In this document: positions 35,737 to 45,349 of the stretch, one piece after another
Layout of the letters: every line of letters begins with the position of its first letter
Numbering within the stretch: position 1 is the stretch's first letter
DNA from: Rothia halotolerans
GTDB lineage: Bacteria > Actinomycetota > Actinomycetes > Actinomycetales > Micrococcaceae
Assembly (NCBI RefSeq): GCF_004136635.1
Contig: NZ_NOIU01000005.1
Span: forward strand, 62,001-126,000
Length of the DNA: 64,000 nucleotides
Direction of reading: 5' to 3'
Made by a program: the position numbers and the translations under genes
Notes under the pieces: generated by a model
The model's database searches: none
What the model was told of the DNA's origin: nothing
The model's input: only the letters and a program-made list of their open reading frames with translations

Positions 35737-36355
35737 CGTCGCTTCCTCCTTGAATTCTTCGAATGCCTTGAACGCGCTGAGGGCGGTGGGGAGCGGGGAA
35801 GACGAACCGCGTGGCGCGTTTCCTCTCAACGTGGTGTCCCACCCAACAAGGCGAGTCCGATGCGGGTTTCCCCGAGCATTGCGGTTGAGTCATGGTAGCA
35901 CCTTTGACGGAAGCGCGAATCCGCATCGTGGAATTTTACTCGGCTGTACACGGGGCTCCGGTCTTGTTCGGGCGGTATTCCGGGGCTCTCCGAGGCGGAG
36001 GGTTGGCTTCCTCCGCTGCGTCACACGGGCGATCCGGGGGCTTGCGGTCGGAATTCCCGGAGTGGCTTGGACCACTCCATCCCCCCTGGAAAATGAACTG
36101 GAGTCTTTTCAGATTCCCCTCGAATCAACCGGGAAATCACCGGGCTCGCCCCTTCCCCATGAATTTCGGATCGGTCGGCAGCGTCGGGTGGGGGACAGAG
36201 TCGCAACCGGGAAACATTTGTCATTCCGGGAGTGATCCGAGTTACACTAGCCGCGATGCGAAGAACGAATACCGCATTGTGAAAGTTCTCCGTTTCCTGG
36301 GCCAGGGTCCGACGGCTTCGCCTCTCCCGGCCCCCTGTGAGGGAAGGGTCCCCCG
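35737..36355. promoter_or_regulatory. Divergent control region between xdh operon and purine permease
   Basis: This 619-base region has markedly lower GC than the genes around it and contains no gene I can support. Two similar sequences, CGAATCCGCATCGTGGAATT (from 35916) and CGAATACCGCATTGTGAAAG (from 36266), lie 350 bases apart in the same orientation, about 16 of 22 positions matching; they may be sites for a common regulator. TTGTCA (36218) and TACACT (36243) are a possible -35/-10 pair for the permease, although with 19-base spacing. Confidence 0.5.
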
Positions 36356-37939
36356 ATGAGCACCGACAACAAACCCCGACCATCCGCCCGACGCACCTCG
36401 ATCCCCGCCTCCTCCCAACGACCCGAGGACGCCTGGCTGCCGATCGGCAGGATGATCGTCTTCGGCCTGCAGCACGTCCTGACCATGTACGGCGGCCTCA
36501 TCGCGGTCCCCCTGGTCGTCGGAGGCGCCATCGGGCTCCCGGCGGGCCAGACGGCCATCCTGGTGACGGCGAGCCTCTTCGTCGGAGGCCTGGCCACGAT
36601 CCTGCAGAGCGTGGGAGTCCCCTTCCTCGGAGCCAAGCTCCCGGTCGTCCAGGGGGTCACCTTCGGCGGCGTCGCCACGATGCTCGCCATCCTCGCCACC
36701 CCGGGCAACGACATCACCACGGTGCTGGGGGCCGTGATCGTCGCCAGCGCCATCGGCTTCCTGATCGCCCCGTTCTTCGCCTCGATCGTCCGCTTCCTGC
36801 CGCCGGTGGTGACCGGGACGGTGATCGCCGCCATCGGGCTGAGCCTCATCCCCGTGGCCTCCGACTGGGCGATGGGAGGCGACGCCGAGGCCGCCGATTA
36901 CGGCGCCGTCACCAACGTGCTCCTGGCCTTCATCACCCTGGCGATCACGCTCCTCTTCAGCAAGGTCGGGTCCGCGACCCTCTCCCGGCTCTCGATCCTC
37001 CTGGGGCTCGTGCTCGGCACCGTCGTCGGGGTGTTCATGGGCCTCACCGACTTCTCCGAGGTCGGCGAGGGCTCCTGGGCGGCGCTGCCGGAGATCTTCG
37101 GCTTCGGGCTGCCGAGCTTCGACGTCGCGGCGATCGTCTCGATGCTCATCGTCATCCTGGTGGCCAAGACGGAGACGGTGGCCAACCTCCTCGCGGTCGG
37201 CGAGGTCGTCAAGACGCCCGTGGACCGACGCCGCATCGCCAACGGGCTCCGGGCCGACATGCTCTCCTCGACCCTCGCCCCGATCTTCGGCTCCTTCACC
37301 CAGACCGCCTTCTCGCAGAACATCGGCCTGATCGCCCTCACCGGGGTGCGGAGCCGCTTCGTGGTGGCCGCGGGCGGGGTCATCCTCGTGATCATGGGCC
37401 TGCTGCCCATCCTCGGCCAGGTCGTGGCGGCCATCCCCATGCCGGTGCTGGGCGGGGCGGGGATGGTGCTCTTCGGGACCGTCGCGGGCTCGGGCATCCG
37501 CACCCTCAAGAGCGTCTCCTTCGAGGGGAACATGAACCTCATCATCGTCTCCGTCTCCCTGGCCTTCGGGATGATCCCGATGGTCCAGCCGGACTTCTAC
37601 GGCGACTTCCCCTCCTGGTTCCAGACCATCTTCTCCTCTGGCATCTCCTCCGCCGCCATCATGGCGGTGCTGCTGAACCTCCTGTTCAACGAGATCAGAT
37701 TCGGCAACTCCAAGGACCCCTCCGTCTTCGCGGCCAAGCCCATCCGCTTCCTCACGGCCTCGGAGCTCCAGAAGCTCCGGGAGGGCGACGCGGTGACCGA
37801 TGGCAGACTGGTGGACCGCGACGGGGTGGAGGTCCCGCAGGTCCCGGACGACAGGACGGCGGAGGTGCGGGACGCCATCGCCTCCGGCGAGGTGACGGAC
37901 ACGAGCCAGATCAGGATGATCCTCGACGGCAGGGAATAG
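36356..37939 (+). CDS. NCS2-family purine (xanthine/uric acid) permease
   Basis: The 527-residue protein is a 14-helix nucleobase symporter. Signature parts include FGLQHVLTMYGGLIAVPLVV in helix 1, KLPVVQGVTFGGVATM in the substrate region (helix 3), SFTQTAFSQNIGLIALTGV (helix 10, with the Asn/Gly of NCS2) and MPVLGGAGMVLFGTVAGSG. A charged 80-residue tail follows the last helix. The QNIGL form and neighbourhood of xdh and guanine deaminase suggest xanthine, urate or guanine import rather than uracil. ATG with GAAGGG upstream. Divergent from xdhA; guanine deaminase follows after 118 bases. Confidence 0.9.
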   Translation: MSTDNKPRPSARRTSIPASSQRPEDAWLPIGRMIVFGLQHVLTMYGGLIAVPLVVGGAIGLPAGQTAILVTASLFVGGLATILQSVGVPFLGAKLPVVQGVTFGGVATMLAILATPGNDITTVLGAVIVASAIGFLIAPFFASIVRFLPPVVTGTVIAAIGLSLIPVASDWAMGGDAEAADYGAVTNVLLAFITLAITLLFSKVGSATLSRLSILLGLVLGTVVGVFMGLTDFSEVGEGSWAALPEIFGFGLPSFDVAAIVSMLIVILVAKTETVANLLAVGEVVKTPVDRRRIANGLRADMLSSTLAPIFGSFTQTAFSQNIGLIALTGVRSRFVVAAGGVILVIMGLLPILGQVVAAIPMPVLGGAGMVLFGTVAGSGIRTLKSVSFEGNMNLIIVSVSLAFGMIPMVQPDFYGDFPSWFQTIFSSGISSAAIMAVLLNLLFNEIRFGNSKDPSVFAAKPIRFLTASELQKLREGDAVTDGRLVDRDGVEVPQVPDDRTAEVRDAIASGEVTDTSQIRMILDGRE

Positions 37940-38057
37940 CGGCACGGCGGGCGCGCCGACGCCGCGCCGGGGCGGTCCCGGCCGGGGCGGCGTCGGCATC
38001 GGCGCAGTCCGGTCCCGCGGACGAGCGGCGCATCCCACGGGAGAGAGGGCACGGGCA

Positions 38058-39383
38058 GTGAGCGAGACGGAGCGGGGCCGGAGGGGTCCCATCGACGGCG
38101 GGGAGGCGGCTCTGCGCATCGTGACGGGGCACGTCGTCACTCCCGTCGGGGGCCCCTCGGGGGAGGTGCTCGACCTGGAGCGCGGAGCGGTGGCGGTGCG
38201 GGACGGGCGCATCCTCGCGGTGGGCGAGGCGGCCGAGGTCCTCACCCGGTATCCCGAGGGCCCGGTGGAGCCCCACGGCGAGAGCCTCGTGGTCCCCGGC
38301 TTCGTGGACTGCCACGTCCACTACTCCCAGATGAACATGATCGCCTCGCCGGGCCTGGAGCTGCTGGAGTGGCTGAGGAACTACACCTTCCCCGCCGAGG
38401 CGCGCTTCGCCGACGCCTCACACTGCGCGGAGGCGGCGGACTTCTTCACCGAGCAGCTGATCGCCCAGGGGGTGACGACGGCGTGCGTCTACCCCACGGT
38501 CCACCCCGGCTCGGTCCATGCGCTGTTCCGATCCGCGCGGGCGAAGGGGCTCCGCCTGATCACGGGGAAGGTGTGCATGGACCGCAACGCCCCCGAGCAC
38601 CTGCTCGACACCCCCGAGCGGGCCTACGAGCAGAGCCTGGAGCTGCTGGAGGCCTGGCACGGCCGGGGGCGGCTCGAGTACGCCCTGACCCCGAGGTTCG
38701 CGCCGACCTCGTCCCCGCGGCAGCTGGAGCTCCTGGGGCGGCTCGCCGAGGAGCATCCCGACGTCGTGATCCAGACTCACCTGGCGGAGAGCCTGCCTGA
38801 GTGCGGATGGGTCGGCGAGCTCTTCCCCGACGAGGACGACTACACCGCCGTGTACGAGCGCTATGGCCTGGTCAGGGAGCGCTCGGTCTTCGGCCACGCC
38901 ATCCATCTCTCGGACGGCGAGCTGGACCGGCTGGCCGCGGCCCGAGCCTCCCTGGCCCACTGCCCGACGTCGAACCTCTTCCTCGGGTCGGGGCTCTTCG
39001 AGTTCGGGCGCCTCCGCCGCCGGGGGCTGCGGATCGGGCTGGGGTCCGACGTCGGCGCCGGCACCAACCTCTCGCCCCTCGCCTCGCTGAACGAGGCGTA
39101 CAAGGTCAGCCGGATGGTCGGCGAGCCCATAGGCCCCTTCGAGGCCCTCCGGCTGGCCACCCTGGCCGGCGCCGAGGCGCTGGGCCGGGCCGACCGGGTG
39201 GGCAGCCTGGAGCCGGGAAAGGACGCGGACCTGGTGGTCCTGGACCCCTGGGCCACCCCGGTGCTCGGGCGGCGGGCGGACCATGCCGAGAGCACGGCGG
39301 AGCTGCTGTTCGCGCTGATGATGCTCGGGGACGACCGGAGCGTCCGTGCCGTGTACGTCGCCGGTGAGAAGGCGAAGCGCTAG
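38058..39383 (+). CDS. guaD: Guanine deaminase
   Basis: The 441-residue amidohydrolase converts guanine to xanthine and ammonia. Metal and substrate residues are intact: VPGFVDCHVHYSQ (His-x-His), the QMNMIASPGLELLEWLRNYTF segment typical of GuaD, TACVYPTVHP, QTHLAESLPEC (near residue 245), SVFGHAIHLSDGE (His near 281) and IGLGSDVGAGTN (Asp near 335). The GTG at 38058 with GAGAGAGGG upstream is the only good start. Together with the permease and the xdh operon it completes a guanine to urate route. The last part of the pathway (uricase, allantoinase) is not in the window. Confidence 0.93.
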   Translation: MSETERGRRGPIDGGEAALRIVTGHVVTPVGGPSGEVLDLERGAVAVRDGRILAVGEAAEVLTRYPEGPVEPHGESLVVPGFVDCHVHYSQMNMIASPGLELLEWLRNYTFPAEARFADASHCAEAADFFTEQLIAQGVTTACVYPTVHPGSVHALFRSARAKGLRLITGKVCMDRNAPEHLLDTPERAYEQSLELLEAWHGRGRLEYALTPRFAPTSSPRQLELLGRLAEEHPDVVIQTHLAESLPECGWVGELFPDEDDYTAVYERYGLVRERSVFGHAIHLSDGELDRLAAARASLAHCPTSNLFLGSGLFEFGRLRRRGLRIGLGSDVGAGTNLSPLASLNEAYKVSRMVGEPIGPFEALRLATLAGAEALGRADRVGSLEPGKDADLVVLDPWATPVLGRRADHAESTAELLFALMMLGDDRSVRAVYVAGEKAKR

Positions 39384-39559
39384 GGAGCCGGGAGCGGTGG
39401 GAGGCGGGGCTCGCCGGCCTGCCGGGGCCGCAGGGGCGTCGCGCTCCGGGCCCTCATCGCGCGCCGGGGCCGTCACCGCGCCGGGCCGCTGCCGCGCGCC
39501 GGCGGCGCCGTTGAGCCCGGGTCGTCGCAGCGGGCCCGCGGAGAGGCGAGTTGGTCAAA

Positions 39560-39580
39560 ATCAGCAGACTGATTATTGTG
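39560..39580 (+). promoter_or_regulatory. Inverted repeat in the promoter of the opuC-like operon
   Basis: ATCAG (39560-39564), CAGA, CTGAT (39569-39573) is followed by TATTGT (a -10-like hexamer at 39574). It lies about 60 bases before the permease start. The surrounding 40 bases are the AT-rich part of an otherwise GC-rich 250-base spacer. Confidence 0.4.
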
Positions 39581-39632
39581 GAGAGCTGGAGCTTTGTCTC
39601 ACACGTCACTCGCCGATCACCCAAGGACCACT

Positions 39633-40274
39633 ATGAGCTCATTCTTCGCCGAGCGGTGGGAGCAGATCCTGTCCGCCAGCTGGCAGCATTTCAGCCTGGT
39701 GGTGCAGTGCCTGATCCTCGCCACCGTCATCGCGATCCTGCTGGCAGCGCTGTGCTACCGCAGCCGGGGCCTGACCTCCCTGGCCAACAACGTCTCGGCC
39801 ATCGGTCTGACCATCCCCTCCTTCGCCCTGATCGGCCTGCTGATCATCCCGTTCGGCTTCGGCGTCGTGCCCGCCGTGATCGTGGTGGTCTTCTTCGCCG
39901 TGCTGCCCATCCTGCGCAACGCGGTGGTGGGGCTGGCCGGCGTCGACGCCTCCACGATCGAGGCGGCGCGCGGCATCGGCATGAGCCGGGCCAAGACCTT
40001 CTTCCGGGTCGAGCTCCCGCTCGCGTGGCCGGTGATCCTCGCCGGCATGCGGGTCTCGGCGCAGATGACCATGGGCATCGCCGCCGTCGCGGCGTACGTC
40101 CTGGGCCCCGGGCTCGGCAGCTACATCTTCTCCGGACTCTCCCGCCTGGGCGGGGCCAACTCGCTGGAGTCCGTCGCCGTCGGCGTCATCGCCGTCGTCA
40201 TCCTGGCTCAAATACTCGACGCGGCCCTCCTCATCATCGGCCGCCTGACCACCTCAAGGGGTATCCGTGTCTGA
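39633..40274 (+). CDS. OpuC-type compatible-solute ABC permease 1
   Basis: The 213-residue permease has five to six membrane helices and the EAA loop of binding-protein-dependent permeases, EAARGIGMSRAKTFFRVELPLA, which docks the ATPase. The segment LTIPSFALIGLLIIPFGFG and the length fit OpuCB/OpuCD-like permeases of glycine-betaine, choline or carnitine importers. The ATG at 39633 has AAGGA eight bases upstream; the frame is open further upstream to 39576 but lacks such a site. The gene overlaps the ATPase gene by eight bases. Order: permease, ATPase, permease, binding protein, binding protein. Confidence 0.88.
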   Translation: MSSFFAERWEQILSASWQHFSLVVQCLILATVIAILLAALCYRSRGLTSLANNVSAIGLTIPSFALIGLLIIPFGFGVVPAVIVVVFFAVLPILRNAVVGLAGVDASTIEAARGIGMSRAKTFFRVELPLAWPVILAGMRVSAQMTMGIAAVAAYVLGPGLGSYIFSGLSRLGGANSLESVAVGVIAVVILAQILDAALLIIGRLTTSRGIRV

Positions 40275-41730
40275 GAACACCGACAAGTCGTCCACCGGCG
40301 CAGCGATCCTGATCGAGAACGTCACCAAGCGCTACGGGGGCGGGAAGAAGCCCGCCGTGGACCAGCTGACCCTGGAGATCCCCGCCGGCCAGATCGTCAT
40401 GTTCGTGGGTCCCTCGGGCTGCGGCAAGACCACCACGCTGAAGATGATCAACCGCCTCATCGAGCCCACCGAGGGCCGGCTGATCATCAACGGCGAGGAC
40501 GTCACGGACATCAACGGCGACAAGCTGCGCCGCAAGATCGGCTACGTGATCCAGGCCGGCGGGCTGCTGCCGCACCTGACCGTGGCGGCCAACATCGGGC
40601 TGGTGCCGAAGATGCTGGGCTGGGACAAGTCCCGCATCGCCGAGCGGGTCGACGAGCTGCTCGACCTGGTCTCCCTCGACGCGGACACCTACCGGGACCG
40701 CTACCCCAAGGAGCTCTCCGGCGGCCAGCAGCAGCGCGTCGGCGTGGCCCGCGCGCTCGCCGCCGACCCGCCCGTGCTGCTCATGGACGAGCCGTTCGGC
40801 GCCGTCGACCCCATCACCCGGCAGCGCCTGCAGGACGAGCTGATCAACATCCAGGCGGAGCTGCACAAGACGATCGTCTGCGTGACCCACGACTTCGACG
40901 AGGCCGTGAAGCTCGGCGACTGGATCGCCGTCTTCGACGAGGGCGCCCGGATCGTCCAGTACGACACCCCCGAGCAGATCCTCGCGAACCCCGCCAACGA
41001 GTTCGTCGAGAACTTCATCGGCTCCGGGGCGGGGCTCAAGCAGCTGAACTTCGCCCGCGTCAAGGACGTCGACATGCGTCCCGGCGTCATCGGGCGCCCC
41101 GAGCAGAAGCCGGCCGAGGTGCTCGAGCTGGTGACGCTCGCCGAGCGCCGCAACGCCGTGATCCTGGACCAGCGGGACCGCCCGCTGGCCTGGCTCTCCC
41201 GCGAGCAGCTGAAGCGGATGACCGAGCTGCCGAAGACCCGGGACGAGAACCTCCCGCTGGTCTCCACCGGCTCGACGCTGAACGATGCCCTGGACTCGAT
41301 GCTCCAGGCCAGCACCGGATCCGCGATCGTGGTGGGCAACCGCGACCAGTTCCAGGGGCTGATCTCCGTGGAGACGGTGATGAACGCGATCCGCGAGCTG
41401 CGGGAGAACGCCTCCCGCCAGCAGGCCCCGGTGGGCAACAACACCGGCGAGATCCCGCGGGTGAACGGCCACGGCGACGACGCGGCGGAGGACGAGGCCG
41501 GAGCCGGCTCCCACGCCGCGGTCCGTACCGGCCGCCACGCCGCGCCCGGTGACCAGGCCCCGTCCGCGGGCGGGAGCGCCGCCGAGCCGGCCTCGGCCTC
41601 CGCCGAGCCCGAGACGACCTCCGGAACGCCCTGGGCGGGCACCCGCCCCGAGCAGGGCAGCTCCGCCGCGGACGGCACACCCTCCGGGGGCGCCGCCGAG
41701 AACCCCGACCGCCCGGAGGGACGCCCGTGA
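40267..41730 (+). CDS. OpuC-type ABC transporter ATPase with CBS region
   Basis: The 487-residue protein powers compatible-solute import. The ATPase domain (about residues 10-250) has Walker A GPSGCGKTT, the signature ELSGGQQQRVGVARAL, Walker B PPVLLMDEPFGAVDP and the switch His in CVTHDFDEA. Residues 280-385 resemble a CBS pair (VTLAERRNAVILDQRDRPLA, QASTGSAIVVGNRDQFQGLI), the element that senses ionic strength in OpuA-type transporters. The remaining 100 residues are low complexity Ala/Gly/Pro/Ser. GTG start, overlaps both neighbours (8 and 4 bases). Confidence 0.92.
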   Translation: MSENTDKSSTGAAILIENVTKRYGGGKKPAVDQLTLEIPAGQIVMFVGPSGCGKTTTLKMINRLIEPTEGRLIINGEDVTDINGDKLRRKIGYVIQAGGLLPHLTVAANIGLVPKMLGWDKSRIAERVDELLDLVSLDADTYRDRYPKELSGGQQQRVGVARALAADPPVLLMDEPFGAVDPITRQRLQDELINIQAELHKTIVCVTHDFDEAVKLGDWIAVFDEGARIVQYDTPEQILANPANEFVENFIGSGAGLKQLNFARVKDVDMRPGVIGRPEQKPAEVLELVTLAERRNAVILDQRDRPLAWLSREQLKRMTELPKTRDENLPLVSTGSTLNDALDSMLQASTGSAIVVGNRDQFQGLISVETVMNAIRELRENASRQQAPVGNNTGEIPRVNGHGDDAAEDEAGAGSHAAVRTGRHAAPGDQAPSAGGSAAEPASASAEPETTSGTPWAGTRPEQGSSAADGTPSGGAAENPDRPEGRP

Positions 41731-42488
41731 GCACCGCATCAGACAGCGCAGCGCTGGACACGGGCCGCCGCCAGTGGACGGGCCTGATCGTCCAGCCGAT
41801 CGTGATCCTCCTGGCCCTGGGCGCCGTCGCCCTCTGGATCAGCAACGCCGACCTGACCGACACCGAGCGGGTGACCCTGAGCGTCTCCTATCTGTGGGGG
41901 TTGACCCTCGAGCACTTGAAGCTCACGGTCGTCGCGGCGGTGATCGTGCTGGTCCTGGCCATCCCGCTCGGGATCCTCCTGACCCGCGGGCCGTTCCGCC
42001 GGTACACCACCCCGGTCATGGCGATCGCCAACATCGGCCAGTCGGCGCCCGCGATCGGCCTGGTCGTGCTCTTCGCCTTCTGGCTCGGCTTCGGGTTCGA
42101 GGCCACCGTGGTCGCCCTGATCCTGTACGCCTTCCTGCCCGTGCTCGGCAACACGATCGTGGGCCTGCGCGGGGTCGACGGGAGGCTCATCGAGGCCGGC
42201 CGCGGCATGGGCATGAGCGCGGCCGCGGTCCTGTTCAAGATCGAGCTGCCCCTGGCTCTCCCCGTGATGCTCGCCGGCATCCGCACCGCCCTGGTGCTCC
42301 TGGTGGGCACCGCGACCCTGGGCGCGTTCATCGACGGCGGCGGGCTGGGCCTGCTGATCACCACCGGCGTGAACCTGGCCCTGGACAAGGTGCTCATCAC
42401 CGGCTCCCTGCTCGTGGCGCTCCTGGCGCTGACCATCGACTGGATCGCCAGGCTCTTCGAGCAGGTCGCCCGCCCGCGGGGGCTCTAG
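41727..42488 (+). CDS. OpuC-type compatible-solute ABC permease 2
   Basis: The 253-residue permease has a longer N-terminus than permease 1 and about six helices. The EAA loop reads EAGRGMGMSAAAVLFKIELPLAL. The motif NIGQSAPAIGLVVLFAFWLGFGFEA is typical of the OpuC/OpuB subfamily. A GTG start four bases before the ATPase stop (GTGA) indicates translational coupling. The two permeases would form a heterodimer with the ATPase dimer. Confidence 0.9.
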   Translation: MSTASDSAALDTGRRQWTGLIVQPIVILLALGAVALWISNADLTDTERVTLSVSYLWGLTLEHLKLTVVAAVIVLVLAIPLGILLTRGPFRRYTTPVMAIANIGQSAPAIGLVVLFAFWLGFGFEATVVALILYAFLPVLGNTIVGLRGVDGRLIEAGRGMGMSAAAVLFKIELPLALPVMLAGIRTALVLLVGTATLGAFIDGGGLGLLITTGVNLALDKVLITGSLLVALLALTIDWIARLFEQVARPRGL

Positions 42489-42530
42489 AACGATCCACGA
42501 GAAGCCGCGACCGAGGAGGCCGTGAGAATC

Positions 42531-43520
42531 ATGTTCAGCAGAAAGCACACCGCGACGACGGCGCTCGGCCTCGTCGGGCTCTTCGCCCTGGCCGGCTGCG
42601 GCCTGAACCCCTCGACGTCAGAGGTCCCGGCCGTGGCCGAGGGGAGCATCGAGCCCGTGGAGGGGGCGGACGGGGAGAACCTCGTCGTGACGTCCAAGAA
42701 CTTCACCGAGCAGATCATCCTCGGCAAGATCGCCGTGCTGACGGGCGATGCCGCGGGCTTCGACGTCCAGGACCTGACCAACGTCCCGGGCTCACAGCCC
42801 GTCCGTAACCTCATGACCACCGGCGACGCCGACGTCACGATCGAGTACACCGGCACCGCCTGGCTGACCTACATGGGCCACGAGAAGGGCATCCCCGACA
42901 AGCAGGAGCAGTGGCAGGCGGTCCACGACGAGGACCTCGGCAACGGCCTGACCTGGGGCGCGCCGGGGACGCTGAACAACACCTACGCCATGGCCGTGCG
43001 CTCGGACTACTCCGAGGCCAACGGCATCACGAAGCTCTCCGACATGGCCAAGGTCCCCGTGGAGGACCGCACCCTCTGCGTGGATTCCGAGTTCAACTCC
43101 CGCAGCGACGGGCTGAACCCGATGCTCAGCGCCTACGGCATCGAGCGCGGCACCCCCGAGGGTGTGCCCGACTCGAACATCGCGATCCTCGACACCGGCA
43201 CGGTCTACTCCGCCACCGCCGGCGGCGAGACCTGCAACTTCGGCGAGGTGTTCACCACCGACGGCCGCATTGACGCGCTGGACCTCACCGTCCTCGAGGA
43301 CGACCGCAGCTTCTTCCCCGCCTACAACGCCTCGGCGGTGCTGAACACCGAGTTCCTCGACCAGTACCCGGAGCTGGAGGACCGCTACAACGAGGTCGTC
43401 GCCCGCCTCACGGACGAGAAGATGCGGGACATGAACCTCAAGGTCGACGTCGAGGGCCAGGACCCGGCCCAGGTCGCCTTCGACTGGATGGTGGAGGAAG
43501 GCTTCATCCAGGAGTCGTAG
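42531..43520 (+). CDS. Compatible-solute-binding lipoprotein 1 (OpuCC/OsmF-like)
   Basis: The protein has a lipoprotein signal (GLVGLFALAGCGLN; lipobox LAGC) so it is anchored outside the membrane. The mature part opens NLVVTSKNFTEQIILGKIAV, the conserved start of glycine-betaine/choline OpuAC-type binding proteins, and the type II binding-protein fold continues with DVTIEYTGTAWLTYMGH and NSRSDGLNPMLSAYGIERG. It ends DWMVEEGFIQES, standard for the family. Start: ATG at 42531 or GTG at 42522; GAGGAGG at 42513-42519 is 11 and 2 bases away respectively, so neither is ideal. A paralogue follows. Confidence 0.9.
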   Translation: MFSRKHTATTALGLVGLFALAGCGLNPSTSEVPAVAEGSIEPVEGADGENLVVTSKNFTEQIILGKIAVLTGDAAGFDVQDLTNVPGSQPVRNLMTTGDADVTIEYTGTAWLTYMGHEKGIPDKQEQWQAVHDEDLGNGLTWGAPGTLNNTYAMAVRSDYSEANGITKLSDMAKVPVEDRTLCVDSEFNSRSDGLNPMLSAYGIERGTPEGVPDSNIAILDTGTVYSATAGGETCNFGEVFTTDGRIDALDLTVLEDDRSFFPAYNASAVLNTEFLDQYPELEDRYNEVVARLTDEKMRDMNLKVDVEGQDPAQVAFDWMVEEGFIQES

Positions 43521-43584
43521 GACTCCCACCGGGACGCCAGGTCACCCCGGCACTCACCTCACGAGACACATCAAGGAACCCACG

Positions 43585-44595
43585 TTGTCCTCTCATAAAA
43601 GAATCAAGGTCCTCGGGCTCGGCGTCGTCGCGACGCTGGCCCTGGCAGGCTGCGGCCTCCAGCCCGCCGGCTCCTACGTGCCCGAGCTCGGGCAGGGGAG
43701 CATCGAGCCCGTGGAAGGGGCCGAGGGCCAGGAGCTGGTGGTGGCCTCCAAGAACTACACCGAGCAGCTGATCCTCGGGAAGATCGCGGCGCTGACCTCC
43801 TCGGCGGCGGGGTTCGAGGTCACCGACCTGAGCAACATCCCCGGCTCGCAGCCCACTCGCCAGATCATGGCCACCCACGAGGCGGACGTGTTCTTCGAGT
43901 ACACCGGATCCGCGTGGCTGACCTACCTGGGCCACGAGCAGGGCATCAAGGACCAGCAGCGGCAGTGGGAGGCGGTCCGGGACGCCGACGCCGAGTACGG
44001 CCTGACCTGGGGCGCGCCCGCCCCCATGAACAACACCTACGCCTTCGCGGCGCGCCAGGAGATCATCGACCGATACGGGATGAAGAGCCTCTCCGACATC
44101 GCGAAGGTGCCGGTCGAGGAGCGCACGTTCTGCGTCGAGTCCGAGTTCAACTCCCGCCAGGACGGCATCAACCCCATGCTGGAGACCTACGGGATCCCCC
44201 GCGGGACCCCCGACGGCGTCCCGGAGGACAACATCGCGATCCTCGACACCGGCTCCGTCTACACCGCGACCGCCGACGGCGAGACCTGCAACTTCGGCGA
44301 GGTCTTCACCACCGACGGCCGCATCCCGGCGCTGAACCTCACCGTGCTCGACGACGACAAGCTCTTCTTCCCGCACTACAACGTGGCCCCGGTGCTCAAC
44401 ACCGAGATGGCCGAGCGGTACCCCGAGCTCATGGACCGCTACGAGCAGGTCTCGCAGGAGCTCGACAACGAGACCCTGCAGCAGCTGAATTACCGCGTGG
44501 ACGTGGAGGGCGAGGAGCCCGCCCAGGTCGCCTTCGACTGGATGGTCTCCGAGGGGTTCATCACCGATCCGGGCGGGAACGCGGAGGAGGGGTAG
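43585..44595 (+). CDS. Compatible-solute-binding lipoprotein 2
   Basis: This 336-residue protein is a close paralogue of the previous one (NYTEQLILGKIAAL, VFFEYTGSAWLTYLGHEQG, NSRQDGINPMLETYGI and the shared ending AQVAFDWMVSEGFI), with its own lipobox LAGC at about residue 22. It starts with TTG at 43585, preceded by AAGGA, 64 bases after copy 1. Substrate-contact regions differ moderately, so the pair may give the importer two specificities, such as betaine and choline. The operon appears to end here; no strong terminator was seen. Confidence 0.9.
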   Translation: MSSHKRIKVLGLGVVATLALAGCGLQPAGSYVPELGQGSIEPVEGAEGQELVVASKNYTEQLILGKIAALTSSAAGFEVTDLSNIPGSQPTRQIMATHEADVFFEYTGSAWLTYLGHEQGIKDQQRQWEAVRDADAEYGLTWGAPAPMNNTYAFAARQEIIDRYGMKSLSDIAKVPVEERTFCVESEFNSRQDGINPMLETYGIPRGTPDGVPEDNIAILDTGSVYTATADGETCNFGEVFTTDGRIPALNLTVLDDDKLFFPHYNVAPVLNTEMAERYPELMDRYEQVSQELDNETLQQLNYRVDVEGEEPAQVAFDWMVSEGFITDPGGNAEEG

Positions 44596-44675
44596 GCGAG
44601 GCGGGGCCCGGGGCCGCTCGTCCGGCCTCTGCGGCCCCTCCCGGCGCCGCGCCCGTCCGGCCGTCCGGCGCCGGC

Positions 44676-45335
44676 CTAGAGCCGGCCGAGCAGCTCCGCG
44701 GCCGATGCCCGCCCGGCGGCCTCTTCGTGCCAGCCGGTGCGGATGAGGGCCTTGCTGACCGCCTGCGGCGAGATGTGCAGCGCCTGGGCGATGGCCCGGT
44801 GCTGCCCTCGCACGTCCGGCACCAGCAGGTCCACGACCCGCCATTCGGCCTCGGTACGGTGGTCGATGATCCGTGCCAGCAGGCGCAGCATCGAGGTGAT
44901 CGCGTCCGAGAGCCCCGGATCCTCCCCCTCGGCCGCGACGTCACGGCACGGCAGCCTCGCCGCGCAGCGCTCGATCGCCGCGCGGGCGTAGCCGAGAGCC
45001 GGGCCCTCCGGCTCGCCGTCGCCCAGCTCGAGCGCGCCGACGCCGATCCCCGCCAGCACGCCCCGCTCGCGGATGGCGTGCAGCGCGGCGCTCAGGGCGG
45101 GCGCCGGCTCGGTGAAGACCGCCCTGACCTCGTCCGGGTAGGTCGTCGAGAACGGCACCGGGCGGCTTCCGTCGGGCACGGGGAGGGCGTTGAGGCGCTC
45201 GGCCAGCTGCGCCGCCGTCGAGGGGGTCGCGGCGCGGGGCGCCGCTGCGGCAGGCCGGGCGGCCTCGTCGTGCGTCGGAGCGGCCGCTCTCTCCCGGCCG
45301 GATGCGCAGTGCTGGGCAACGATCAGTACATACAT
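44676..45335 (-). CDS. SatD-family-like protein with C-terminal helix-turn-helix
   Basis: The 219-residue protein starts MYVLIVAQHC and continues with the SatD-like pattern QLAERLNALPVPDGSRPVPF, STTYPDEVRAVF, LAGIGVGALELG and ALGYARAAIERCA. The last 70 residues (LARIIDHRTEAEWRVVDLLV and RAIAQALHISPQAVSKALIRTGW) contain a helix-turn-helix, so DNA binding is likely. SatD proteins were named from a streptococcal acid-tolerance operon; the function is not known. The first strong start is ATG 45335. The family usually begins with a Gly-Asp-x-x-x-Ser segment, which is absent here, replaced by IVAQHCASGRE. Confidence 0.6.
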   Translation of the reverse strand: MYVLIVAQHCASGRERAAAPTHDEAARPAAAAPRAATPSTAAQLAERLNALPVPDGSRPVPFSTTYPDEVRAVFTEPAPALSAALHAIRERGVLAGIGVGALELGDGEPEGPALGYARAAIERCAARLPCRDVAAEGEDPGLSDAITSMLRLLARIIDHRTEAEWRVVDLLVPDVRGQHRAIAQALHISPQAVSKALIRTGWHEEAAGRASAAELLGRL

Positions 45336-45349
45336 ATCCCCACCAGTAT

